From assembly GCA_029204225.1 (NCBI GenBank), contig MU831982.1, forward strand, positions 29,178-93,177: a stretch of DNA of 64,000 nucleotides. The letters run 5' to 3'. Of this stretch, positions 1 to 8,697 are shown in pieces. Position numbers and translations under genes: made by a program. Source of the stretch: Diphasiastrum complanatum (taxonomy: Eukaryota; Streptophyta; Lycopodiopsida; Lycopodiales; Lycopodiaceae). The notes below the pieces were generated by a model. It worked only from the letters and a program-made list of their open reading frames with translations. It was not told the origin of the DNA and searched no databases. Position 1 is the stretch's first letter. Every line of letters starts with the position of its first letter.

Positions 1-245
1 TCCTATCATATTGTACTTTGATTTCAGGCTGGAGTCCGTACTTTGACAAGTTTTCACACGTGTGAAACCAGCAAGTACAATTTTCTTCATTAATGATTGT
101 TCTTGTTAGATGTTCTCATCTAAATTTGATCTAGATTGATCTAAACCTTGTGTAGATTGGTAGATCAATTGTATCTAACATCCAATCACTCTTGTGGATC
201 ATTTTAGGATCCATTCTTGGTCTAATTTTGCAGATTTTCACAACA
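1..245 (+). mobile_element. Copia-2 3' LTR, end portion (unit A)
   Basis: This is the right part of the LTR that is complete at 11334-12166. It ends TTTTCACAACA, the usual CA end. It carries the 16-bp palindrome TTTCACACGTGTGAAA (52-67) with a G-box core. The segment ATCACTCTTGTGGA near its end is shared with the copia LTR at 50106-50971, showing the families are related. The left part lies outside the window. Confidence 0.75.
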
Positions 246-759
246 ATTTGGCTAAGGCATGAGCATCCTAAAAGTTGTATATACTTATACAAAACCAAAA
301 AAAGACAAGGCTCAAAATTTTGAGCAGAAGATCGAAAAATCCAGTATCGAACTTTTTTAGAATTTTTTGATACCGGATTGACTCGAATTGATTCGTAAAT
401 TTCCGAGTCAATATATATATTTTGATTTGACATATTAGCTTGGGTGCAAAGGGGTAAGCTATCATGATGATGTGCAAAAGAATGTGTTGCATCTTTGAAA
501 GTTTAGGCACATGAATTCTCTTTTTAGCTTTGTCACAAAGTGGTGTAATCATATGCTCATAGATAACATCTCACACGTGGTGAACTTGAGAGAATCTGGT
601 AAAATAATTTTAAAATGTTGGCTAGGCGAAAAAGGGGTTAGCAACTTAGCTGTCATGATGAGGTGCAAAAAGATTATGTGTCGCTCCTTTATGGACTAAG
701 ACTTGAGAGGGTGGGTAAAGTTTTTTTCAAAGTTTTCACGGGACAGAAACTCCGGAAAT
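246..759. other. Unassigned spacer after the copia LTR (unit A)
   Basis: AT-rich, with no convincing coding sequence; the short ORFs here are not supported by any motif. It contains a G-box-like CACACGTGG near 572. Copies lie at 12167-12680, 24724-25237 and, with a 16-bp deletion, 42363-42860. Confidence 0.6.
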
Positions 760-1313
760 TCCTAACATATGGGAGGACAAAGTATTGCTTTTTCCCGTCC
801 ATGGTAGTGAGCTTTTATGCACAGGAATAGTGGATAAAGAACTTAGGAGGAAAGAGGAAACATGATTGACATTATTTCTGCCGATCTGTAAGTCCTTCCC
901 CCGCCCCACGTAACACCGCCCCGCGTAACAGATGCCTTGCCAGCTCTTCTTCGACTTGGTCCACGCTCTTCGACGACGCAATTCAATCTGCCAGCACACA
1001 TTGCTGCTGGGACGTGTACATACGAGCTCCACTTCCATTAATTTGGAACATTGGACTTTGCGCTCGGCTTCCAGAAACCAGCATCAGAGCGCTCGTTTCG
1101 TGATCTTTGATTGAGCTCATATTTTGCAAAATCTGCTTATCTTGTTATGCTCTTGGCCTTGGGTTTCTGTTAATTAAGCACTCTCATCAGGTCCGCTGTT
1201 GAATTTATAGTCATTTTGTAGTCCCAAAAGCTACCTGTAAAATATCCTCCAGCTGAGCAAACTTTTTCTTTCGCAGTTTGTTTGTGAGCTAGCAGATCAC
1301 TCCTGGTTAAAAA
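760..1313 (+). promoter_or_regulatory. Putative promoter and leader of the 173-codon ORF
   Basis: This stretch is clearly richer in G+C than the surrounding repeats, with a CCCCGCCCCACG-type patch at about 900-925. A pyrimidine tract ending TTTCTTTCGCAG at about 1277 looks like a splice acceptor just before the start codon, so a 5' leader intron is possible; CAGGTCCGC near 1190 could be the donor. These calls are inference. Copies: 12681-13234 and 25238-25791. A diverged, truncated copy in unit D ends at 43113. Confidence 0.35.
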
Positions 1314-1835
1314 ATGACCCGCTCTCACCATTCACATGTATACCAGGCACCTCTGGATTCCCCAACTTTTGTCCGAGTTCCATTAACCGGCATGGACAGC
1401 CAAGGACCTACTTCATGTTGTGGAGAGGCTTCCAAACCTACAGTTGATTATCTGACCGACAAATGGAACGTGTTTTTGGTTAATCACATTCCTCAACCTG
1501 TGTTTGAGGCAATGATGCACGACATATATAATGGCCCAAAATTCCAGTCGTTTCTGAGGGCCTACTACTCCCCCGCCGGGTCTTTCTGCGGCGCACTATA
1601 CTGCATTTGTATCGCAGTACCTTGCCTGATGGTGGCTCACAGTCGGATGAAGGGTGAGGTGGGTCAGAAACTATCAGCTTGGAACAGAGTATTGACCAAG
1701 CAGGGTTGCGGAGTGACGATGCAGATCAACGAGCATGGGCTGGTATTCAACATCTCTCCCCAACATACTCTCAAGGCCGAGGGCGAGGCCCAGGATGATG
1801 AACTCATTCGCGAATTGGGTCTCCAACGCATATGA
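1314..1835 (+). CDS. Unrecognised 173-residue protein with one membrane segment (unit A)
   Basis: An intact single-exon ORF with G+C-rich, gene-like composition inside retrotransposon debris. The first ~45 residues are polar, with a histidine cluster at residues 5-8 and a CC pair near 35. A helix-like stretch follows (residues 48-85). A hydrophobic cysteine-rich segment at about 90-109 (C92, C97, C99, C104) could span a membrane or be lipidated. Then come a basic-amphipathic region (110-130), a short beta-like part (132-148) and an acidic tail ending ELGLQRI. The order of helix, hydrophobic segment, amphipathic helix and strands loosely recalls the ERF4/GOLGA7 palmitoyltransferase-partner fold, but that is only a suggestion. 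The ATG follows a possible splice acceptor. A 47-bp duplication covers the stop. The reading frame is kept in copies A and B; the function is unknown. Confidence 0.55.
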   Translation: MTRSHHSHVYQAPLDSPTFVRVPLTGMDSQGPTSCCGEASKPTVDYLTDKWNVFLVNHIPQPVFEAMMHDIYNGPKFQSFLRAYYSPAGSFCGALYCICIAVPCLMVAHSRMKGEVGQKLSAWNRVLTKQGCGVTMQINEHGLVFNISPQHTLKAEGEAQDDELIRELGLQRI

Positions 1836-1904
1836 TTCATGGCAATGGCGATCATCACGAATTGGGTCTCAAGGCAAATGATTCATGGCAATGGCGATCT
1901 TGGT
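1811..1904 (+). repeat. 47-bp tandem duplication across the stop codon (unit A)
   Basis: CGAATTGGGTCTC...GGCAATGGCGATC occurs at 1811-1857 and again at 1858-1904 with a few changes. The stop codon lies in the first copy. Also at 13732-13825 and 31374-31467. Confidence 0.85.
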
Positions 1905-2009
1905 GATGTATAATATAATGTATCTATATAGTTATGCCATAGATCTCAATAAGATCTTCCATTTCAGATCTTAGTTTTTATGAATTGAGTTGAAATTCAG
2001 ATCCATTGC

Positions 2010-2168
2010 AACTAGACCTCCTTCGTCGAGCTTTCATTACCCAAAGTCCTGCTGCTTCTCAAGATAAAGAGCAAAACTATTGTCATTGCACTCTTAAAGA
2101 AGATTGTATTCCTTTTGCTTTGGAAACTTATGGATGCTTGCATAAGAAATTCGACGATTTTCTATGAA
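2010..2168 (+). pseudogene. Possible reverse-transcriptase C-terminal tail (unit A)
   Basis: A frame open for about 50 codons ends at a TGA and contains IPFALETYG followed by a hydrophilic helix. The FALETYG-type pattern is familiar from the C-terminal end of non-LTR or unclassified reverse-transcriptase proteins in plants and algae. That assignment is from memory of the pattern and is weak. No catalytic RT motifs are present nearby, so at best this is a 3' remnant. Copies: 13931-14089 and 31573-31731. Confidence 0.3.
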
Positions 2169-2299
2169 CCTTGTGTAGGATTTGCAATGAAACTCCAAGG
2201 ATGTGGTGCCTCACCTTTATCTTAATTACATCTTACTATTGTCAATGAGTTTTTACCATTTTACATTGCATTCAAGCACTTACAATACTTAGATGTGCC

Positions 2300-2626
2300 A
2301 TGACTGTAGGAACGACTATTTCACAGCTTCCTACACTACCTAAACTTGCAACTATCCTAGCTAGTGACTTGCATCAAGAAGTAAGTACACTTCGAAAAAC
2401 TACTTTGTTGGGTTTTTGGTGTGCTATAGTTGCTTTAGAGCATTTCAATTTGCCTTACGGGCTTTATACTTTCTACATACATTCCTTTGTACGCCAATGG
2501 GTTTTTCCATCTTTTATTAATGAAAACATGAAGGTTCATCTTCTTTTAAACCTTCTTTTAACCCCTCACCCTAGAGATGATCAATCTTCATTGTTGCAAT
2601 TGAGGCATGTTTTAAACCTTAATTGA
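2300..2626 (+). CDS. Unrecognised 108-codon ORF (unit A)
   Basis: Hydrophobic and aromatic-rich, with an aromatic-rich core near residues 60-75 and an acidic patch, and no motif I recognise. Unit A differs from B and C at codon 2 (ACT versus GCT), and unit C has one further change near residue 81. It lies shortly after the putative RT tail and could be a frameshifted continuation of that relic rather than a gene. Confidence 0.25.
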   Translation: MTVGTTISQLPTLPKLATILASDLHQEVSTLRKTTLLGFWCAIVALEHFNLPYGLYTFYIHSFVRQWVFPSFINENMKVHLLLNLLLTPHPRDDQSSLLQLRHVLNLN

Positions 2627-3167
2627 AATGAGCTATCTCAGGCTATCTTAGCAAGGTTGTTTGTTGCAGTGAAGAACGCTTAGGCCCAAGCCTTGGACGT
2701 TGTTTACTCATATTTCAGAGCCTTGTGCTCCAAACTCTAATGTACTTGTCGTGGCCTTGCCATATTTGTAAATGTTGTATAGAATGGCTATGCACACTTG
2801 TTGATAGCCATAGTAATATGAAGTTGCTCAAGTGTTCAACTTTTTTTTTGTCTCGCTTTGAAATTCACATGTTTTTAAGTCACAAAATGCTTGGAAGACG
2901 AAATGGTATATGGTTGTAAAGTTGTGTGATCCATCTACCTATCTAACTTGTTGTATTTCAAGAGCTCTACCATCAAAGTGATGAGCTATATTAGAGCCCA
3001 CATTATTTTGGTTGACACCATGACATTATGTAGATTACATGGTATCAATACAAGCCTAAGAAAGTATATTTATATTAACTTAAGACCCCCGAGGACTAAA
3101 AAGGAGGTCACACCTTGAAGATGTGGTGCCTAAGCTTCCATTTCCTTGTTTTTGCATTCAAATTTTG

Positions 3168-3169
<2 letters not shown>
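2627..3169. other. Unassigned spacer (unit A)
   Basis: No supported gene. Copies at 14548-15090 and 32190-32732 differ at only a few bases, for example TTGTTTACTC versus TTGTGTACTC near 2700. Confidence 0.6.
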
Positions 3170-3235
<66 letters not shown>

Positions 3236-3256
3236 CTCCTCCTCCTCCTCCTCCTC
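3170..3256. repeat. (CT)31(CCT)8 compound microsatellite (unit A)
   Basis: Thirty-one CT repeats run directly into eight CCT repeats. The serine/leucine and arginine/glutamate ORFs reading through this tract are artefacts of the repeat. Confidence 0.98.
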
Positions 3257-4479
3257 GAAACCCTAATTTCCATGGAAACCCTAGCCTTTCATGCTTTTCA
3301 ATTTCATGCAACATTAAAAAAAAAGACCATCTTTTGAAAAAATTGTAAAGAACCCACTACATTTATAAGTTTTCCATTGAAAAAAAAGATGGGATAAAGT
3401 GAATTGCATGCGTGCATAAAAAGATTCTATCAACTTATGTTGGTCAAAAGTAGAATTCACAAAACACATTTCCTCTATCATTGGTTACGTTCTATATTCT
3501 TGCCTCATATTTTCTTGATGCATTGTCTTTCTTTTTTCTTGTAGCTCGTGTGGATGTTGATGGTATTATAATGTAGAGTATGCTCCATTGTGTGTCGGTT
3601 TTTGGCTTGGGAGGAGGAAGGTGGTCTCTTTTAAAAGATTCCATTCACTTTTTGCTAGTTCAAGTTTTGTTATGATGTTGTGAGGAGTGGATGACTATGA
3701 AATACTAACAATTTTTTTTTTTTGAAATGATAACGATTCAAAAAAGGAATAATAGTTAGAATCTTTCAAGAAATCTCCTAAAATTTACATCAAGAGATCC
3801 GTTTTCAAATTGATATACAACTTTCTTTTTTGTCTAAAATGAATTCTAAAAACAATTAATTTCAATGGAAAAACTAAAAGAACTTGCTAGGTTACCAAAG
3901 ATGAAAGCCACAATTCTAGAAGGATACATTGTGTATTTTTTGGATCCATAATCAAGAAAATGCCCAATTTTACATCATCTTCACTTAGTCTTTGCCAACT
4001 CTGTTCTTGACATATTCCATTTTAGAAGAGTCATATTTTTGCAGTTGAGTCAAGTTGCAAAATGGCATCTGAATCCTAAATAATATTTATCAAACATTCC
4101 TTCACAAATTTTTTTGTGTGCTATAGACCTTTACATTTAGTCATTATAAGACCTTGTTTTAAAATAAGTACTGTTCACTTTTTCAAACGATTTAACATTT
4201 GTGAGTAAAAAATCAAAAGCCAAAAATTCCACATAATTACAGTCATTTTTTTTTTTTTTTAATTTTTTGTCCACTAACATGCTTTACCAAAAGTTACAAT
4301 ATAAGGCTCTAGCCTTTGCACTACAAGATCCATTGACCATTACAACTGAAAAAACCATGATGGTGAAGCAAACATATTGGTGTCTATCTTAACCTAGCTC
4401 TAGGGTATGCTTTTAGTACAAATATTTGTTATAAACACGGGTCTCCTTATAGAAATATGGTTCAAAAACATACTTTTTG
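3257..4479. other. AT-rich spacer with homopolymer T runs (unit A)
   Basis: No coding signal. It contains runs of T (about 3712-3723 and 4248-4261), one of which changes length by a base between units. Copies: 15156-16378 and 32803-34024. Confidence 0.6.
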
Positions 4480-5140
4480 CAAGCACTAGTATATGGACAT
4501 CCGTGCACATAAAAATCTTGTTTACAAAGAATATTTTTTGTGACCATCAAATCGGGTGCCCATGTTGACAATTATGTGCTAACAGCGAGTATGTCCATGA
4601 AATAGTCAACCAACATGGACATTTCCATGGACACTAGTACACGAACATCAGTGGACATAAAACTCTTGCTTACAAAGAATAATTTTGCAACCATTGATGC
4701 CCATGTTGACAATTTTGTGTTGATGAGGGTATACATATGGAATTGTCAACATGGACACCATGGAAATGCCCATATTGACAATTCCATAAACATATTTGTG
4801 CTTAGCATGAAATAGTCAACATGGACACCACATATTTATCAATGTGGACAATACTGCTCATAAAATATACTTCCGATAACCAAGATTTTGGGACTATTGA
4901 TGTCCATATACTAGCGCTTATAAAAAGTAGTTTTGTAATTCTATATTCAGAAGCACAAGTGTTTATAAACTAGTGCTCATGAGAATAATTTTTTGTAGCC
5001 TTCTTCTTTATCAACATTGGTGTCCATGAATCAATGCTTGTATAAATAACTTTTTATGATCACTAGTGTCCATAAATCGATGCTCATAAATACTTTTTCT
5101 ATACTTATTTTTTATAGGTATGGGTGTCCATATATGTAGG
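4480..5140. repeat. Degenerate minisatellite of GTCCAT/GTTGACAA modules (unit A)
   Basis: Imperfect modules of roughly 45-100 bp repeat the order: CACTAGT-like word, (T)GTCCAT or TGGACAT, TGCTCATAAA-like word, TTTACAAAGAAT or AATAATTTTTTG-like word, then CCCATGTTGACAATT. At least six modules can be followed by eye. Both the direct word and its inverse (CCATGTTGAC and GTCAACATGG) occur, so the array also has local inverted repeats. The 66- and 61-codon ORFs in and after this tract follow the repeat and are not supported as genes. Copies: 16379-17039 and 34025-34685. Confidence 0.65.
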
Positions 5141-5290
5141 AAAGGTAAAAGATATCTTTGCTCAATATAGATGGTCACAACATTATGTATGTGTTGAGAA
5201 TAGACATGTGTATGTTGAGCATCGATTCACAATGTTGCAGACTGTCTATTCTTAGCATGAATCCATTTATGTTGAACATCGACATGTCAT

Positions 5291-6012
5291 TGTGTGAAAT
5301 TTTCACGTGTGGGAATGGCACAAAGTGTGATTTGATCTCCTAAGGATTTGTGATTGCACCTAAATGAAGTGTAGATTGAGAATCAAGATCAAACACTCAA
5401 TTTGATGGAAAGAGCACTCATCAACATGCATAAAATTAAAATACAAGCACTTTCACACACGTGGAGAAGTACACATGAAAAAACTAAGTATGAAAAACAG
5501 GTTGCTCTCGGGTAGAGAGAGAAAGTGCCAATCAAGTCTCAAGTAGAGAGAGAATCCAATAATGACTAGAAACACCAAACTCATATTGATCTCAAAAAAC
5601 TTCATACAAATGGATTCATCCTACTAGTATAAACTGGAGGTAGTCCATGCTCAATTCCTATTGGACCCCTTTTCTAGCACCTCTTAAATCCTATTGGATG
5701 AGTGACTCAACGTCCTCTTGATTTGATTGGACCGTTCTAATGAAACTATCACTTATGATTGGGGACCCTTGACCTCATGCCAACACTTTGAATTTGGTCA
5801 CTCATCAAATCTAAACTTGACACTTGTAGTGAGCCTAACTAGCTCAAGCTACACCATAATTGACTTTTTTCCTAATGATGGAAAGACATGTGTTCTTGAC
5901 TATTTAGCCTCTAAAGCCAAAATTGGCCCAATCAACTTCCTACACATAGATGCTTGATGAAAAACTTAATCAAACCCCTAAAGTCAACATAAATAGCTTT
6001 TGATTTTTCAAA
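5291..6012 (-). mobile_element. Copia-1 3' LTR, strongly diverged from its 5' LTR (unit A)
   Basis: It lies directly downstream (minus strand) of the polypurine tract TTCTTAGGAGGAG and ends with a CACACGTGAAAATTTCACA-like segment matching LTR ends of this family. It shares with the 5' LTR only short words such as TTGACTTTAGG and the G-box/GAATG region. The borders are approximate. Copies: 17190-17911 and 34836-35557. Confidence 0.5.
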
Positions 6013-6331
6013 CTCCTCCTAAGAAGTTATATATTCTAATAAAACATGGATCTTGGAATCAATTCAAGATTAGATCTAAACTTGATGAAGGAGCTCTTGA
6101 GTAGTGGCTTGGTGAGTAGATCGACAATACATGAAGATGTATCAATGTGCTCCAAGTGGATCTCTCCTCCAATAAGCTTCTCTCTCACAACATGATGTGC
6201 AACTTTAATGTGTCTGCTCCTTGCATGAAATATTGGATTGTTGGCAAGAGTTTGGGTCGAATGTTGTCACAATAGATCAATGGTAGATCATCCTCCTTGA
6301 TGCACTTTAGCTCCAATAAAATCCTCTTGAT

Positions 6332-6605
6332 TCAAAGCACCTCTTTTGTTGTTCTTCCACCATTCTCAAGTTTGCTCAACCTGGATAGTTTGTAGCTTTT
6401 GCTAGATTCTTCAGAAATAAGAATTCCTTGGAGAGTTTCTAGATTAGGCAACTCCTCCTTAATGGAAAAAGACTGAACACGATTATCATAGTCATCTCTC
6501 GAGCCATTTAAAATTACTTGAACTAGCTCATCTTGGTTAATAGTAACACCAACAAAAGAAAGCTCTCTATGTAAATCTTTAACTCTCAGAACATAGTTTG
6601 ATGCA
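6332..6605 (-). pseudogene. Copia gag, C-terminal half only (unit A)
   Basis: Corresponds to the last ~90 codons of the 211-codon gag. The N-terminal part, start codon and part of the leader are removed by a 645-bp deletion whose ends (unit B 18505 and 19149) share the two bases CA, as in end-joining repair. One visible substitution changes a Cys codon (TGT) to Phe (TTT) near the conserved GVTINQ. Confidence 0.85.
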
Positions 6606-7079
6606 AAGGGTGTTCAATTACTTCAAACTTAGTCTTGATATTCAGTTTCTTGTGAAGGATGCTCAAAACAATGGATTCAGAACAAAGCAAGGTTGAATCA
6701 AATCCAAATGCTATCACTCGCATTTTGGACCTATCCCTATCCTCTTTAAGAGATCATAACTCTTGACAGACACATTAGATTGATTTGGTTTCAATCTCTA
6801 TGGAAATTATAGATCATAAGCTTTCCATCAAGCTATAACATCACTATCTTTGGATCTACTAGCAAGGAGATAAAAGGGACTGAAAATCTCTGATTTTCAC
6901 ACGTGCAGAATTCCAGAATTTTGTACTACCACTTTTCAGGTCTGAAAATTCAGCTCCAATCCGATTTGATTCAAATACATTTCAAAGAAAGGTGAGAAAA
7001 AGTGCAAAACTATTTTTTTGCTTGAATTAGCTCTCAATTTCTTGTACAATCAAAGATGTTAGCATGCAAAGCTTAATTT

Positions 7080-7092
7080 GGCTCTCATACCA
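7080..7092 (-). other. Copia-1 primer-binding site, initiator-Met tRNA type (unit A)
   Basis: The minus strand reads TGGTATGAGAGCC right after the LTR. This is one base off the usual copia site TGGTATCAGAGCC, which pairs with the 3' end of initiator tRNA-Met. Copies: 19624-19636 and 37270-37282. Confidence 0.8.
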
Positions 7093-7869
7093 TGACAAAA
7101 TTTCCAGAATTCACACGTGTGGAGAATGTCCACAAGTGTGATGGATCTAATTAAGCTTTATGATTAGCATAGTAACCTGATTCTAGATTGATTAACAAGA
7201 TCTAGTTCAGAAGATATGGCTTAACCCTAAACCCTAAACCCTAAGCATTAGAATATGATAGCAATAAATCAATAATGAGCAAAAGTACAGGATATCAGTG
7301 TATTAGCCTCAACACAAGTTAGAGAGAGAAAGATAGAGAGATAACAAGCAAAAAGTGTGTGGATCCAAATTGGCATGAGATAGCTACAAAGCTTTGGTTC
7401 TTCATTACAAAATATGAGGAGAGCTACACATATTTATGGAGTTTGAGGTAGCTCGAGGTAGAACCACATCCATCCATCAATAAATGACATCTAGAGTCTA
7501 TGTGACATTTCTCACTTCTCATGCATGAACCTCTACCAACTTTCTCCAATGTCCTAGTTCTAACTAGAAATGTACAAATCATCATGCATGTGTCCATATT
7601 ACACTTTGTGCATGCCTTGCATGTCACTATGGATCACTTACAATTAATGCATGTGAATTGCCACAAGTTGCTACAAGCACAATTTTGCTAATTCTCTTGC
7701 CTACAAACTATATGCAAGTTGTACTCATCATTCTAGATATGACATATCCATGTAGCTCGAGTTCTATCTAGGCCAAACTTGGCATTTTGCATTTATGAAC
7801 AATGTACTTGCATGGTACAATATTTGTAGCAAGCCTAAAGTCAAGATGGATTATTTTTCCATTTCAACA
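7093..7869 (-). mobile_element. Copia-1 5' LTR (unit A)
   Basis: On the minus strand it starts TGTTGAAATGG and ends TTTTGTCA next to the primer-binding site. Long blocks resemble the copia LTR at 50106-50971, for example GAAGAACCAAAG, TGTTATCTCTCTA and CCATATCTTCTGAACTAG, so the two families are related. It contains three CCCTAAA telomere-type repeats. Copies: 19637-20419 and 37283-38065. Confidence 0.7.
7223..7244. repeat. Interstitial CCCTAAA telomere-type repeats in Copia-1 LTR (unit A)
   Basis: Three consecutive CCCTAAA-type units lie within the LTR. Copies: 19767-19788 and 37413-37434. This is the plant telomere motif, here carried by a retrotransposon. Confidence 0.85.
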
Positions 7870-8420
7870 TGATCTACTATGTATCCCTGGTTGCTACAGT
7901 TATTTGGTGCACTTAACCTAGTCGGTAAACATAAATAGATGATCAAGTATTGTTGAAACAAATACTTGTAGAGTTAATGGACAAAAAAAAGGATTTGGAT
8001 AAGGATCTAAATGTGGTGTTATACATGTATAATTAAGTTCTGCACCTATACATTTGAGATTTCTAAATCATTAGCAATTAAGTTGAATAATCGGTTTATT
8101 CTTGAGGAGGTTAATTGGCAAAACAAACAAGGTGAAGAGAATTCACCAAGAACTGTTTGTTTGGTGTATATTGCTTCTAAGACGCATGAATTGTGAGTCA
8201 TCTAAATTCATCAATTTAATAATGTACATAGTGTGAAAGATTTCAGATACTTAAGATCCAATCTACTTGAATGATCTTTGGTTAGAAAGAGAAATACACT
8301 ACCAATCTCAACAATGTAGAAAAATCAGCATCTACACACAATTTGAGATGCAAACACTAATAGAACTTGATCAAACTTGAATGAAATGATTATGTACTGC
8401 TGTTGTCCGTACAAAACCAG
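7870..8420. other. Unassigned spacer (unit A)
   Basis: AT-rich, between the copia LTR and the GC-rich island. A 61-codon ORF at 8011-8196 is open in all units but shows no motif; I do not call it a gene. Copies: 20420-20970 and 38066-38616. Confidence 0.55.
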
Positions 8421-8618
8421 TTGCGCCCTCACTCATGCCAGCGGCCCAGAGGGTGGAAGGTGGGGGGCCGCTGGACAGCGCAGCCAGCGAGCAGTGGGGG
8501 CTGGGAGAGGGTACACAAGGGGAGCGGGGGGGGGGGGATTGTACCTCAATCCCCTCTCCCCCCAACTTTTTTTTTGAAATTTTTTTTCAATATAGGGGCC
8601 CAATGAAATATTGCGCCC
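8421..8618. repeat. GC-rich island with hairpin and G-run, flanked by TTGCGCCC (unit A)
   Basis: An abrupt GC-rich block in AT-rich DNA. The word TTGCGCCC stands at both ends (8421-8428 and 8611-8618). Inside, CCAGCGGCCC (8438-8447) and GGGCCGCTGG (8465-8474) form a perfect 10-bp stem with a 17-base loop, followed by a 12-base G-run (19 bases in unit B) and T-rich tracts. The 8-bp flanking repeat would fit a hAT-type target duplication, and the GGGGCCCAAT...GCGCCCCC end looks hAT-like, but I see no clear terminal inverted repeats. Overlapping ORFs on both strands are composition artefacts. Copies: 20971-21175 and 38617-38814. Confidence 0.5.
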
Positions 8619-8697
8619 CCTTTTTTGACATTCTGAGTTATTCAAAACGACTTTTGAAGGCCGTGAAAAAATAGCTATATTTTCATTTAAAGCTTGA

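Larger units (their letters stand above)
5291..7869 (-). mobile_element. Copia-1: internally deleted Ty1/copia element (unit A)
   Basis: Read on the minus strand: 5' LTR (7869-7093), a primer-binding site, a gag remnant, an RNase H tail, a purine tract and a 3' LTR (6012-5291). Protease, integrase and most of reverse transcriptase are missing between gag and RNase H. In this unit a further 645-bp deletion (junction after 6605) removes the gag start and leader. I could not find a convincing target-site duplication. Confidence 0.7.

Noticed and set aside
131-552. Minus-strand ORFs of 94-100 codons repeated in every unit
   Set aside because: They lie over a copia LTR end and its spacer, have no motif and no gene-like composition; repetition only reflects the array.
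3108-3337. Ser/Leu-rich and Arg/Glu-rich ORFs on both strands
   Set aside because: They are translations of the CT/CCT microsatellite and change with repeat number between units.
8011-8196. 61-codon ORF in each unit
   Set aside because: Short, no motif, AT-rich composition like the spacer around it.
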